This document shows positions 9,301-17,099 of a stretch of DNA of 64,000 nt, piece after piece (within the stretch, counting starts at the first letter, position 1; each line of letters begins with the position of its first letter). Under the pieces are notes generated by a model. It did not search any database, was not told the origin of the DNA, and saw only the letters and a program-made list of their open reading frames with translations. The DNA is from Allocoleopsis franciscana PCC 7113. Its GTDB lineage: Bacteria; Cyanobacteriota; Cyanobacteriia; Cyanobacteriales; Coleofasciculaceae. The stretch spans positions 6,040,001 to 6,104,000 of the forward strand of contig NC_019738.1 of NCBI RefSeq assembly GCF_000317515.1, read 5' to 3'. The translations under genes were made by a program, and so were the position numbers.

Positions 9301-11681
9301 TAGCCAGTATATGGGATACTTCGGGCAAGCTGCTAGTCGAACTAAGGGGTCATCGGAGTGCTGCCTTCAGTGCCAGTTTTAGTCCAGACGGACAGCGAAT
9401 TGTTACTGCATCTGATGATGGAACGGCTCGTGTATGGGACACCAATGGCAAATTGCTATCCACTTTAGAGTTAGCTGAACCCCCTTCTTCACCAAAAGCA
9501 GAAGCTGACAGACTGGCGAAGCAGGAATTTCCACCACCAAATTGTGCCCAAGCATTTGAACCCTGGCAAAAAGCACTCAAAATCTATCAAGAAATTGGCG
9601 ATCGCGAAAGTGAGGCTAATATTCTGGAGAAACTAGGAAACGCTTACTATTGTCTGAGTGATTATACTAATGCCATAAATTCTTACTCCCTAGCTTTAAC
9701 CATAGCCCAGAAATTTAACTACCCACAAATCCAAGCTCAAAATCTCTCCAATCTAGGGAATATCTATAACTCCTTAGCCAATTATGACAAAGCCATCGAT
9801 TCTTACAATCAAGCCTTAAAAATACTTCAGCAGCAGAAAGATTCCCAACTCAAAGCAGAGATTTTTCGTCGTCGTGGAGCTAGTAAAAACTATCAAGGCA
9901 AATCTAACGAAGCCATTAATGACTACTTACAAGCCTTAGTCATTGACAAAGCCGTTAAAAATTACTTTGGCGTAGCAATAGACCAACTATATTTAGCCAA
10001 TATTTATCATTCATTGGGTGACTACAACAAAGCAATTCAATATTACAAAGAAGCATTAGCCTTTAGTCGTAGTGAAGCACTTGGAGGTTTGGGAAATGTT
10101 TATCTGTCCCTTGGGGATAGCGATAAGGCAATTGATTTACATCGGCAGAGCTTAATTGTAGCACAGCAAAAAAAAGACCACGAAGGTGAAGCCAATGCTT
10201 TAAACAATCTAGCTAATGCTCTGCGTCAAGCTGGCAATCTCCCAGAAGCCGAACAACACCTACGCAGAGCCATTGAAATTTGGGAAAATCTGCGAACTAA
10301 ATTGGATGATGCCAATAAAGTATCCATCTTTGAAAAGCAAGGTCGGACTTACCGCTTACTACAAGAAGTTTTGATTGCTCAGAATAAACCTAATGAAGCC
10401 CTAGAAATTGCCGAACGAGGAAGGGCGCGTGCTTTTGTGGAATTACTCGCCAAGCGAATATCCCCTAACCAAAACGAGCAACCTAGTATTACTCCACCTA
10501 ATATCGAAAAGATTAAACAAATTGCCAAAGAACAAAACGCGACTCTCGTTGAATATTCGATTATTACCCATACATTCAACGTTCAAGGGAAAGAACAAAC
10601 CAAAGAATCAGAACTCTACATTTGGGTCATCAAACCCACAGGAGAAATAACCTTTCGTCGCAGCGACCTAAAACCCCTGTGGCAGAAAGAGAATACAACG
10701 CTTGTAGATTTAGTTACTAGCAGTCGTGATGCTATAGGTGTCAGAGGTCTTGGTGTTACTCCATGGATCGATGCACCGAAAGTACAAGACCAATTAAAGC
10801 GTTTGCATGAATTATTAGTCAAACCTATTTCTGACTTATTGCCCACACAAGAGAGCGACAAAGTAATTTTCATCCCGCAAAGTTCGTTGTTCCTCGTTCC
10901 TTTCCCAGCTTTGCAAGATGAAAGTGGCAAATACCTAATAGAAAACCACACTATCCTTACCGCACCATCAATTCAGGTTTTAGAACTTACACGCCAGCAA
11001 CGCCAACAAGTAGCAACGCGAGGCAACAATGCGCTAGTCGTGGGTAATCCGACGATGCCCAAGGTTGCGCCTGCAATTGGGGAACCACCGCAACAATTAG
11101 CACCCTTACCCGGTGCAGAAGCAGAAGCAAAAGCGATCGCACCTCTATTAAACACCCAACCACTAATCGGTAATCAAGCGACAGAAACTGCGATTTTACC
11201 ATTACTGCCCAAAGCCCGAATTATCCATCTAGCAACCCATGGAATACTCGATGATATCCAAGGATTAAAAAGTGCTATTGCCCTTGCCCCTTCATCTATG
11301 ACACCCCCCCTTACCAAGGGGGGGACAGGGGGGGTAGAGGAGAGTGATGGATTACTCACTGCAGAAGAACTCCTCAACCTCAAACTCAATGCAGAATTAG
11401 TCGTGTTGAGTGCTTGCGACACGGGACGAGGCAAAATTACAGGGGATGGCGTGATTGGCTTATCGCGTTCCTTTATTAGTGCAGGTGTCCCCAGCGTAAT
11501 CGTCTCATTGTGGTCGGTTCCCGATGCACCAACAGCATTTTTAATGACGGAATTTTACCAAAATCTCCAGAAAAACCCCGATAAAGCCCAAGCCTTGCGA
11601 CAAGCCATGCTGACTACCCTCAAGCAACACCCTGACCCCAGAGATTGGGCGGCTTTTACTCTGATTGGTGAGGCTCAGTAG
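6363..11681 (+). CDS. Giant WD40-TPR-CHAT protein
   Basis: The protein is 1772 aa from the ATG at 6363; an in-frame TTG at 6354 is possible. After a hydrophobic N-terminal segment ending near AVAQA (about 1-37, a likely Sec signal), about 23 WD40 repeats (residues 65-1035) each carry SASFSPDGK...ARVWD.SGK. This is enough for three seven- or eight-bladed propellers. TPR repeats (about 1065-1325) and a C-terminal CHAT caspase-fold domain (about 1370-1772) follow. The CHAT dyad is visible: His1626 in HLATHG and Cys1685 in LSACDTG, so the protease is probably active. The WD40 and TPR parts are usually sensor or scaffold modules in this class. The substrate is unknown. A GC-rich repeat at 11304-11334 is read in frame inside the CHAT domain. 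Location is uncertain: the signal-like N-terminus suggests export, but CHAT proteases often act in the cytoplasm. Confidence 0.9.
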   Translation: MHLQKIGLLLVPVFAFGVSTSVPVNLPALLTTPKAVAQAPNDPKLNQNPATKPSASGSFIDYFAQETQLKGHEGSVNSASFSPDGKLIVTAGTDGTARVWDISGKQVGELRGHSASVRSASFSPDGQRIVTASFDGTARVWDLSGKQLVELTGYQGNVYSASFSPDGGQIVTAGADKTVRVWDASGKLLVEIKGHSGSVYSASFSPDGKRIVTASADKTARVWDLSGKPLAELTGHTDTVWSASFSPDGQWIVTASDDKTARIWDLSGKPLAELKGHKDSVLNASFSADGKRIVTASVDKTALIWDSQGEWVGKLEGHEGGVNSASFSANEKWIVTASNDGTARVWDTESKLFTELQGHNEDVNSASFSLDGQMVVTSSGTTRIWDLSGKRIVELKGYAGRVYLGSFSPDRQLIVAVSDDKTARVWDLSGKLLAELKGHQDEVTSVSFSPDGKRILTTSKDKTGRIWDTSGKLLVELKGHQGEVTSASFSPNGKLIVTASYDTTARLWDSSGQQLAILAHHNIVTSANFSLDGKLIVTASGDKTARVWNLSGKLLVELQGHSDMVNSANFSLDGKRIVTASGDKTARVWDLSGKLLVELKGHELMVNSASFSPDGKHIVTTSNDATARVWDISGKLLAVLEHKGSVFSASFSPDGQRIVTASIDVSARVWDISGKLLDSPRLSETPSSDETLSPPSSSNKVDSSPDQPLDITVFSARFSPDGQRIVTASNDKTARVWDSSGKLLAVLKHDVGVTSASFSPDGQRIVTMSFDDARLWDASGKLLAKLTWEWDRQELRSQTESASFSPDGKLIVTASLENVILWDSSGKRLVELKGHNDWVYNASFSPDGKRIITASSDRTANIWDTSGNLLAELRGHKGYVTSGSFSPDGKLIVTASSDNTARVWDTSGKLLAELKGHQGKVNSASFSPNGKRIVTASSDRTVRIWDTSGKLIAELGGHFGEVSSASFSPDGQRIVANSYLASIWDTSGKLLVELRGHRSAAFSASFSPDGQRIVTASDDGTARVWDTNGKLLSTLELAEPPSSPKAEADRLAKQEFPPPNCAQAFEPWQKALKIYQEIGDRESEANILEKLGNAYYCLSDYTNAINSYSLALTIAQKFNYPQIQAQNLSNLGNIYNSLANYDKAIDSYNQALKILQQQKDSQLKAEIFRRRGASKNYQGKSNEAINDYLQALVIDKAVKNYFGVAIDQLYLANIYHSLGDYNKAIQYYKEALAFSRSEALGGLGNVYLSLGDSDKAIDLHRQSLIVAQQKKDHEGEANALNNLANALRQAGNLPEAEQHLRRAIEIWENLRTKLDDANKVSIFEKQGRTYRLLQEVLIAQNKPNEALEIAERGRARAFVELLAKRISPNQNEQPSITPPNIEKIKQIAKEQNATLVEYSIITHTFNVQGKEQTKESELYIWVIKPTGEITFRRSDLKPLWQKENTTLVDLVTSSRDAIGVRGLGVTPWIDAPKVQDQLKRLHELLVKPISDLLPTQESDKVIFIPQSSLFLVPFPALQDESGKYLIENHTILTAPSIQVLELTRQQRQQVATRGNNALVVGNPTMPKVAPAIGEPPQQLAPLPGAEAEAKAIAPLLNTQPLIGNQATETAILPLLPKARIIHLATHGILDDIQGLKSAIALAPSSMTPPLTKGGTGGVEESDGLLTAEELLNLKLNAELVVLSACDTGRGKITGDGVIGLSRSFISAGVPSVIVSLWSVPDAPTAFLMTEFYQNLQKNPDKAQALRQAMLTTLKQHPDPRDWAAFTLIGEAQ
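11304..11334. repeat. GC-rich palindromic repeat inside the CHAT coding region
   Basis: Seven C and CTT-type stem sequence (11304-11312) pair with AAGGGGGGG (11316-11324). Another run of seven G follows at 11328-11334. It is translated in frame as PPLTKGGTGGV, between two conserved blocks of the CHAT domain. Similar CCCCC-loop-GGGGG repeats are common interspersed sequences in large cyanobacterial genomes. Confidence 0.7.
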
Positions 11682-11749
11682 TGTTGGCTCAACAGTATTC
11701 TATAGAGTTACGCTTAGAGATACTCTGATCGACCTCACTAACCGACAAA

Positions 11750-13687
11750 GTGGAAATCCCCCGCCTGCATCCCGACACCATTGACGACGTTAAACAACGG
11801 GCTGACATTTATGATGTTGTCTCAGATCATGTTGTCTTACGCAAGCGCGGAAAGGACTATGTTGGGTTATGCCCCTTCCATGATGAGAAGACGCCCAGTT
11901 TCAGCGTCAGTCCCAGTAAGCAGATGTACTACTGTTTTGGCTGCAATGCGGGTGGAAATGCGGTTAAGTTCTTGATGGAAGTGGGTAAACGTTCCTTCAG
12001 TGACGTTATCCTCGATTTGGCACGGCGCTATCAGGTACCCGTGAAAACCCTGGAACCCGAACAACGGGAGTCATTACAGCGTCAGTTGTCCCTGCGCGAG
12101 CAACTTTATGAGATTCTGGCGTTAGCCACCGCATTCTATCAACATGCTCTGCGGCAACCACAAGGACAGGCGGCACTAGAGTACTTGAAATCTGAGCGGC
12201 GTCTTTGTGAGGAGACGATTCAGCAGTTTCAGCTAGGGTATGCACCCGGTGGTTGGGAAACCCTCTACAAGTACCTGGTGGAGCAAAAAGGCAAACCTGT
12301 GCACCTGGTGGAACAAGCGGGATTAATTGCACCCCGCAAAGAGGATAGAGGTTATTATGACCGTTTTCGCGATCGCCTAATGATTCCCATCCACGATACT
12401 CAAGGGCGAATCATTGGTTTTGGGGGCAGAACCCTAAAAGATGAGCAACCGAAATATCTTAACTCCCCAGATACCCCACTCTTTGATAAAGGCAAAACCC
12501 TATTTGCTTTAGATAAAGCCCGTGATGCGATTAGCAAGCAAGACAAAGCCGTGGTTGTCGAAGGATATTTTGATGCGATCGCACTTCATGCGGCTGGCAT
12601 TACCAATGTGGTTGCCTCACTGGGTACCGCCCTAAGTGAACAGCAAGTCAAGCTACTCCTACGTTACACCGAATCCAAGCAGATTATCCTCAATTTCGAT
12701 GCGGATAAAGCGGGGACTCAGGCTTCATTGCGGGCGATCGAAGAAATTGCCGATCTGGCTTATAAAGGTCAAGTCCAGCTACGAGTTCTAAACCTGCCGG
12801 GAGGGAAAGACGCTGATGAATTTCTCTCCCATTTCCCCAATGCAGCTGAACAATATCGGAATCTCCTATCAACTGCCCCACTGTGGCTTGATTGGCAGAT
12901 TGACCAACTCCTAAGCGGTAAAAACCTCAATGACGCCTCTCAGTTTCAGCAACTTGCCCAAGAAATGGTGAAGTTACTGAGTCGAATTGATAATGATGAC
13001 ACCCGTGCCTATTATGTCCGTAACTGCGGAGAAATCCTCAGTCAAGGTGATGCTCGACTCGTACCTCTGCGAGTCGAGTATCTATTTGCTCATATTAAGA
13101 GAAAATGGCGGAATCACAACAAGGAAAATAATTCTCTTCCACCATTAAACGATTCTTCGGAGCGCAACCTTTTAGAGCAAGCCGAAGCCTTACTTTTACG
13201 AATTTACTTGCATCGGCCCGAATATCGGCAGACAATCATCGATACCTTAGAAGCTCAAGATTTACTCTTTAGTCTCTCTCCTCACCGATTTTTATGGCAG
13301 CAAATTTTAGAACTGCAATCACTAGTGGTTCCGGTGTCCCCTCAGACATCTGATCCGCTGATCTCGCTGTTGCAAGAACGCAGTATGGAATTCCCTGAAC
13401 AGATGCGTAGAGTCGCCCATCTATTCCATCTCGATGAGAAAAGACAAGAGGACATCGTCCGTACTCCCCTGTTAATTCAAGCTGCGACAGCCTCTTTAGA
13501 AAGGGTGACCTGTGAAAAGCATCGGCGTTACTGTCTGGAACAGTGGCAGAAGCTGAATCCCGCAACTGAACCAGAACGATGGAAATACTACTCTCAAGAA
13601 TTCTATAAGGTAGACCAACGGATTAAGGAACTTGACCAGCTACGTCAGTTCAACATCTCCGACATTATCAAAAACAGCTTCAGTTAA
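11750..13687 (+). CDS. dnaG: DNA primase
   Basis: DnaG synthesises RNA primers at the replication fork. The 645-aa product starts at GTG 11750, giving the usual cyanobacterial N-terminus EIPRLHPDTIDDVKQR. The CHC2 zinc ligands are C41, H44, C62 and C65 (CPFH and CFGC). The RNA polymerase/TOPRIM core follows with VVVEGYFDAIALHAAG (the conserved Glu) and FDADKAGTQA (the metal-binding Asp motif). The C-terminal third is the DnaB-interacting, weakly conserved region. Length and all key residues are normal. It lies 68 bp downstream of the CHAT gene with no clear terminator, so read-through is possible. Confidence 0.97.
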   Translation: MEIPRLHPDTIDDVKQRADIYDVVSDHVVLRKRGKDYVGLCPFHDEKTPSFSVSPSKQMYYCFGCNAGGNAVKFLMEVGKRSFSDVILDLARRYQVPVKTLEPEQRESLQRQLSLREQLYEILALATAFYQHALRQPQGQAALEYLKSERRLCEETIQQFQLGYAPGGWETLYKYLVEQKGKPVHLVEQAGLIAPRKEDRGYYDRFRDRLMIPIHDTQGRIIGFGGRTLKDEQPKYLNSPDTPLFDKGKTLFALDKARDAISKQDKAVVVEGYFDAIALHAAGITNVVASLGTALSEQQVKLLLRYTESKQIILNFDADKAGTQASLRAIEEIADLAYKGQVQLRVLNLPGGKDADEFLSHFPNAAEQYRNLLSTAPLWLDWQIDQLLSGKNLNDASQFQQLAQEMVKLLSRIDNDDTRAYYVRNCGEILSQGDARLVPLRVEYLFAHIKRKWRNHNKENNSLPPLNDSSERNLLEQAEALLLRIYLHRPEYRQTIIDTLEAQDLLFSLSPHRFLWQQILELQSLVVPVSPQTSDPLISLLQERSMEFPEQMRRVAHLFHLDEKRQEDIVRTPLLIQAATASLERVTCEKHRRYCLEQWQKLNPATEPERWKYYSQEFYKVDQRIKELDQLRQFNISDIIKNSFS

Positions 13688-13722
13688 TATCAGGTCTGAA
13701 GTCGAGAACTACACTATCCGGG

Positions 13723-13779
13723 GTTTGTAGTGAGGACTTTAGTCCTTTCGGAGTGGGCGCTGAAGCTCTCACTACAAAC
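13723..13779. repeat. Extragenic palindromic repeat with terminator-like hairpin
   Basis: GTTTGTAGTGAGGACTT at the left end pairs with the CTCTCACTACAAAC end on the right, giving a long imperfect stem around a GC-rich loop. It sits between the convergent dnaG and pentapeptide genes. Its form (GTTTGTAGTGAG...CTCACTACAAAC) matches the palindromic repeats often seen between cyanobacterial genes. It may also act as a bidirectional terminator. Confidence 0.7.
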
Positions 13780-13831
13780 ATACTTTTATTAAGCCTAATC
13801 AGCCGGACATCATAATAAGCCGAAGCCAAGA

Positions 13832-14356
13832 CTAATCGCAAAACAAAGTATCACGAGTGCTGCGTCCAGTTGTGGGGTTAGTCCCACTGGCAACATGACA
13901 CAGTTGTTTTTGCACATCCTGGCGGAACAAAACCTCTGTAAAATCAGCCCCTTCAATCGTTGCCCCATCAAACTTGGTATTAAAGGCAAATGCGCCCTCA
14001 AGCACCGCATTCTTTAAACTCGCCCTGGTTAAACGTGCCGTGTCTAAGGTGGCATTGCGGAGATTGGCACCTTCAAAGTTGGCAGATTCCAGATTAGCGC
14101 TAAAGAAACTTACGCCCTCTAAATTAGAATGACTAAAGTTACTGCTGCGGAGATTGGCTTTAGTAAAGCTCGAATCCGTCAGGTCACGGTCAGAAAAATC
14201 TGCACCAATTAAAATTTCTTTGTTGTAATCTAAGGCTAGAGCAGGCGTCGCGCTCACTCCGAACATCCACGTACCAGCCAGCAAGAAGACCACTAGACTT
14301 AAAACCAGAGCTGGAATAGGCAGACTGTGCCGACGAATCATACAGGTTTGAGCCAC
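13832..14356 (-). CDS. Pentapeptide-repeat protein with signal peptide
   Basis: This is a small exported protein (174 aa from GTG 14356; the ATG at 14341, five codons later, is an equally good start). A hydrophobic signal segment ends near ATPALA. About 16 pentapeptide units (A[D/N]LxxSxF pattern: [15 protein letters not shown]..., [16 protein letters not shown]) follow, predicting a right-handed quadrilateral beta-helix. The tail contains two cysteines (C in QLCHVAS and LFCD) that could form a disulfide. The layout resembles the thylakoid-lumen pentapeptide proteins of cyanobacteria and plants. The function of that family is not established, and lumenal or periplasmic location is inferred. 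It is divergent from the YraN gene, with a very short shared upstream region. Confidence 0.85.
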   Translation of the reverse strand: MAQTCMIRRHSLPIPALVLSLVVFLLAGTWMFGVSATPALALDYNKEILIGADFSDRDLTDSSFTKANLRSSNFSHSNLEGVSFFSANLESANFEGANLRNATLDTARLTRASLKNAVLEGAFAFNTKFDGATIEGADFTEVLFRQDVQKQLCHVASGTNPTTGRSTRDTLFCD

Positions 14357-14372
14357 TGAAAAACTTTAAGAG

Positions 14373-15074
14373 TTGGCGAACAATGTCTATGAATCACCAT
14401 ATTTATCTTACCAGCAAGGGGCATCTGTGAGCTTGGAGTCTGACCCCATCTCAACCCCTCCCAACTCAACTCCTAATGTGGGGGAATTAGGAGAACAGCT
14501 CGTGGCACAGTGGTTAAAGACCCAAAATTGGCTAATCTTACATCACCGTTGGCGTTGTCGCTGGGGAGAGATCGATTTAATTGCCCAACAAGTTGATCGA
14601 GTGTGTGAACCCCAGCATTCCTTACCCAACTTGGAAACTCACCAACCCCCCATTTGTGTGCAAACAACATCCGGAAGCATTCACACAGCCTCATCATTGG
14701 CATTTGTCGAGGTCAAAACTCGTTCTTCAGGAAACTGGGATGCGGATGGACGGTTGGCGATTACGCGGCAAAAGCAAGCTAAACTTTGGCAAACAGCCCA
14801 ACTCTTTCTGGCAGAACATCCGGATTTGGCACATCTTCCCTGTCGCTTTGATGTTGCCCTCGTCAGTTACCAGAGGATTTCCCAACGTTCACGTCGCGCT
14901 AGCCAAGGGTCTGTTTCACCGCATTCCACCGATTCCCCTTCCTTACCCGTAGCGATTGACAAAGGAAACAGCAGACAAGTTGCATCCATTCAGCTAGGTC
15001 AACCCCTATGCAGAGCAGGATATCGGTTAATCTTGCAAGACTATATCCCATCAGCTTTCGATGGTCTGGACTAA
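14373..15074 (+). CDS. YraN/UPF0102 family endonuclease-like protein
   Basis: The product is 233 aa from TTG 14373. A GTG at 14427, preceded by AAGGGG at good spacing, is a strong alternative start. The restriction-endonuclease-like core is visible: GELGEQLVAQWL, then RWGEIDLI (acidic metal ligand) and FVEVKTRS (the E-x-K pair). The family belongs to the PD-(D/E)XK superfamily and its biological role is unclear. About 35 extra residues separate the EID and EVK motifs, where most relatives have a short turn, and there is another Ser-rich insert near residue 175. Both look like unstructured loops. Confidence 0.85.
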   Translation: MANNVYESPYLSYQQGASVSLESDPISTPPNSTPNVGELGEQLVAQWLKTQNWLILHHRWRCRWGEIDLIAQQVDRVCEPQHSLPNLETHQPPICVQTTSGSIHTASSLAFVEVKTRSSGNWDADGRLAITRQKQAKLWQTAQLFLAEHPDLAHLPCRFDVALVSYQRISQRSRRASQGSVSPHSTDSPSLPVAIDKGNSRQVASIQLGQPLCRAGYRLILQDYIPSAFDGLD

Positions 15075-15202
15075 ACAGTCATTATCCTAACAAGAACAAC
15101 TTCCGCAGATGACATTCATGAGGCATCAGACAGTTCATCTGCGTCTTATGGAAATGTTCTTAGAGAGCCACTGATTCGGATTCACGAAACTCAACCCTCA
15201 AA

Positions 15203-15592
15203 TTAGGCTAATGTTTCTGGGCAGTATCCTAACCCCATCGTAAATTGCTGACGAAACGCTTCAATATCGCTCCGGTCAGGATTACCATGAGAAACAACAG
15301 CAACTTGATAGCGACGCATCACGTCGATGGGCGATTGTCCTGTCTCCAAGCTCCAAAGAGCCATTTGTAAACGAATCTCAGGGTCGTAGGGAATCCCTAA
15401 TTCGTTCATGAATGACCGGAAATTTCCATGCTGGTGCGGAGTGAGGGGGCCGTTCATCTTAACCTTGATCACCCAGCCGTCAATCTGATGAATCACCGTC
15501 ATAGATTGAATGGGTAGCTGGTGCATCGAGTTCAGATACTCAACCACTCGTAGTGTCAGGCTGGCGTTAGCCAAAAAGTAGAGGTAATCCAT
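15203..15592 (-). CDS. Conserved cyanobacterial-type hypothetical protein
   Basis: I do not recognise a named family. The 129-aa protein is soluble and mixed alpha/beta. It begins MDYLYFLANASLTLRVVEYLN and ends GLGYCPETLA, with one Cys near the C-terminus. No signal peptide or membrane segment is present. It is divergent from queA, with about 180 bp between the two starts. Confidence 0.7.
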   Translation of the reverse strand: MDYLYFLANASLTLRVVEYLNSMHQLPIQSMTVIHQIDGWVIKVKMNGPLTPHQHGNFRSFMNELGIPYDPEIRLQMALWSLETGQSPIDVMRRYQVAVVSHGNPDRSDIEAFRQQFTMGLGYCPETLA

Positions 15593-15774
15593 AATATTTC
15601 TTGGCTTAAAACTTCAAGGAGGTCTATACCTTTAATTGTTGCAAGAGCTACGTAAGACGGGTAGGGGCAATGCCCCCGATATGGGATAGGGGACTTTACC
15701 CAATTTTGTGTCTTGTTAAGGAATCTCCTCTCAGTAAAATAACGGTTGACAGATTTGTTCAAAACACTAAACCT

Positions 15775-17001
15775 ATGGATGATGCTCAGTCTCAACCCTC
15801 TGATGTCTCGAATAAGATGGCGGCTTTTCTCCAGCGCGACACCGTCACTAACACGCGGCTGAGCCAGAGTCACCCGATAGATGGATTGCTTTCTAGTTAT
15901 GACTATATGCTGCCCCAGGAGCGGATTGCCCAAACCCCTCTCCCCGAAAGAGATGGTTCGCGCCTGTTAGTTGTGGATTCGCCCACTCACCACACTCATG
16001 GCATTTTCCGCGATTTACCGAAGTTGTTACGCCCCGGCGATTTGTTGGTGCTAAATAATACACGGGTGATACCGGCTCGACTCTATGGTTATAAATCGAC
16101 CGGAGCACCCGTGGAGGTATTGCTGTTGGAAGAGCGATCGGATAACTGTTGGTTAGCACTCGTTAAACCGGGCAGGCGTCTCAAACCGGGGGCTAAGATT
16201 TTTTTTGAACCGCAGCCACCTGGAACACCCTCCCCCACCACTCCCCCATTGGGTAATGGGGGAACTCCCCCACTCCCCCTTTTGAGTGCGACGGTTCTAG
16301 CCAGAGATGAAGCAACCAGTGGGCGTCTGTTGCAGTTTGATCTTCCCCCTGAGGACTCCTTGGCAGCGCTTTTGGTGCAATATGGTCAGGTGCCACTTCC
16401 CCCCTATATTACGGACACCCAAGCCCTACCGGAACAGTATCAGACCGTTTATGCTCAAGTTCCGGGGGCAATTGCGGCTCCCACGGCTGGATTACACTTT
16501 ACGCCAGAGTTACTCGCACAATGTCGGCAACAGGGTATCCAGCAGGCATCTGTCACCCTACATGTCGGTATCGGCACGTTTCGCCCCGTGGAAGTGGAGG
16601 ATATTACCCATCACGCCATGCATGGAGAGTGGTTAGAAGTCCCCCAGTCCACTGTAGAGATGATTCGGGAGACGAAAGCATCGGGAGGACGGGTGATTGC
16701 TGTCGGAACAACCGTGGTGAGAGCACTAGAAGGAGCGGCAGCGAGTGGGGAATTGCAGCCTTTTGCGGGTAAGACGGAGTTGTTCATCTATCCGGGATAT
16801 CAGTGGCGCGTGGTGGATGGGTTGATTACCAATTTCCACTTGCCCCGCTCTAGTTTGTTGATGTTAGTGAGTGCCTTGATTGGGCGTCAGCGTTTGTTGG
16901 CGTTGTACCAAGAGGCGATCGCTCAGAACTATCGCTTCTATTCCTTTGGGGATGCCATGCTGATTTTGCCAGACGCCAGAGAACCGAAAATGATATGCTA
17001 A
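15775..17001 (+). CDS. queA: S-adenosylmethionine:tRNA ribosyltransferase-isomerase
   Basis: QueA transfers the ribosyl part of SAM to 7-aminomethyl-7-deazaguanine in tRNA, the step that gives epoxyqueuosine. The family starts at [20 protein letters not shown]. Other conserved blocks are [37 protein letters not shown] and [16 protein letters not shown] chose ATG 15775; the frame is open upstream to 15670, but those residues match nothing in the family. Residues about 148-170 ([17 protein letters not shown]...) are an insertion encoded by a palindromic repeat. They fall in a loop just before the conserved LLSATVLAR strand, so activity is probably kept. Confidence 0.93.
   Translation: MDDAQSQPSDVSNKMAAFLQRDTVTNTRLSQSHPIDGLLSSYDYMLPQERIAQTPLPERDGSRLLVVDSPTHHTHGIFRDLPKLLRPGDLLVLNNTRVIPARLYGYKSTGAPVEVLLLEERSDNCWLALVKPGRRLKPGAKIFFEPQPPGTPSPTTPPLGNGGTPPLPLLSATVLARDEATSGRLLQFDLPPEDSLAALLVQYGQVPLPPYITDTQALPEQYQTVYAQVPGAIAAPTAGLHFTPELLAQCRQQGIQQASVTLHVGIGTFRPVEVEDITHHAMHGEWLEVPQSTVEMIRETKASGGRVIAVGTTVVRALEGAAASGELQPFAGKTELFIYPGYQWRVVDGLITNFHLPRSSLLMLVSALIGRQRLLALYQEAIAQNYRFYSFGDAMLILPDAREPKMIC
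16218..16283. repeat. Palindromic GC-rich insertion inside queA
   Basis: CCCCCATT at 16243-16250 and AATGGGGG at 16255-16262 form a perfect 8-bp stem with a 4-base loop, flanked by more C-rich sequence. The segment adds about 20 Pro/Gly-rich residues to QueA without a frameshift. The same kind of sequence occurs in the CHAT gene at 11304. Confidence 0.7.
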
Positions 17002-17099
17002 TACCTTTCTTAGCCATGCTGGCTTTGTATCGAAGCGATTAAAATCTGGGTAAACACTGATACTCAAAGCTAGTAGCCACCGGGGACGGTTTTCTACCT

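Noticed and set aside
6563-9580. Antisense open frames across the WD40 repeats
   Set aside because: They follow the repeat pattern of the coding strand and have no starts or family matches of their own.
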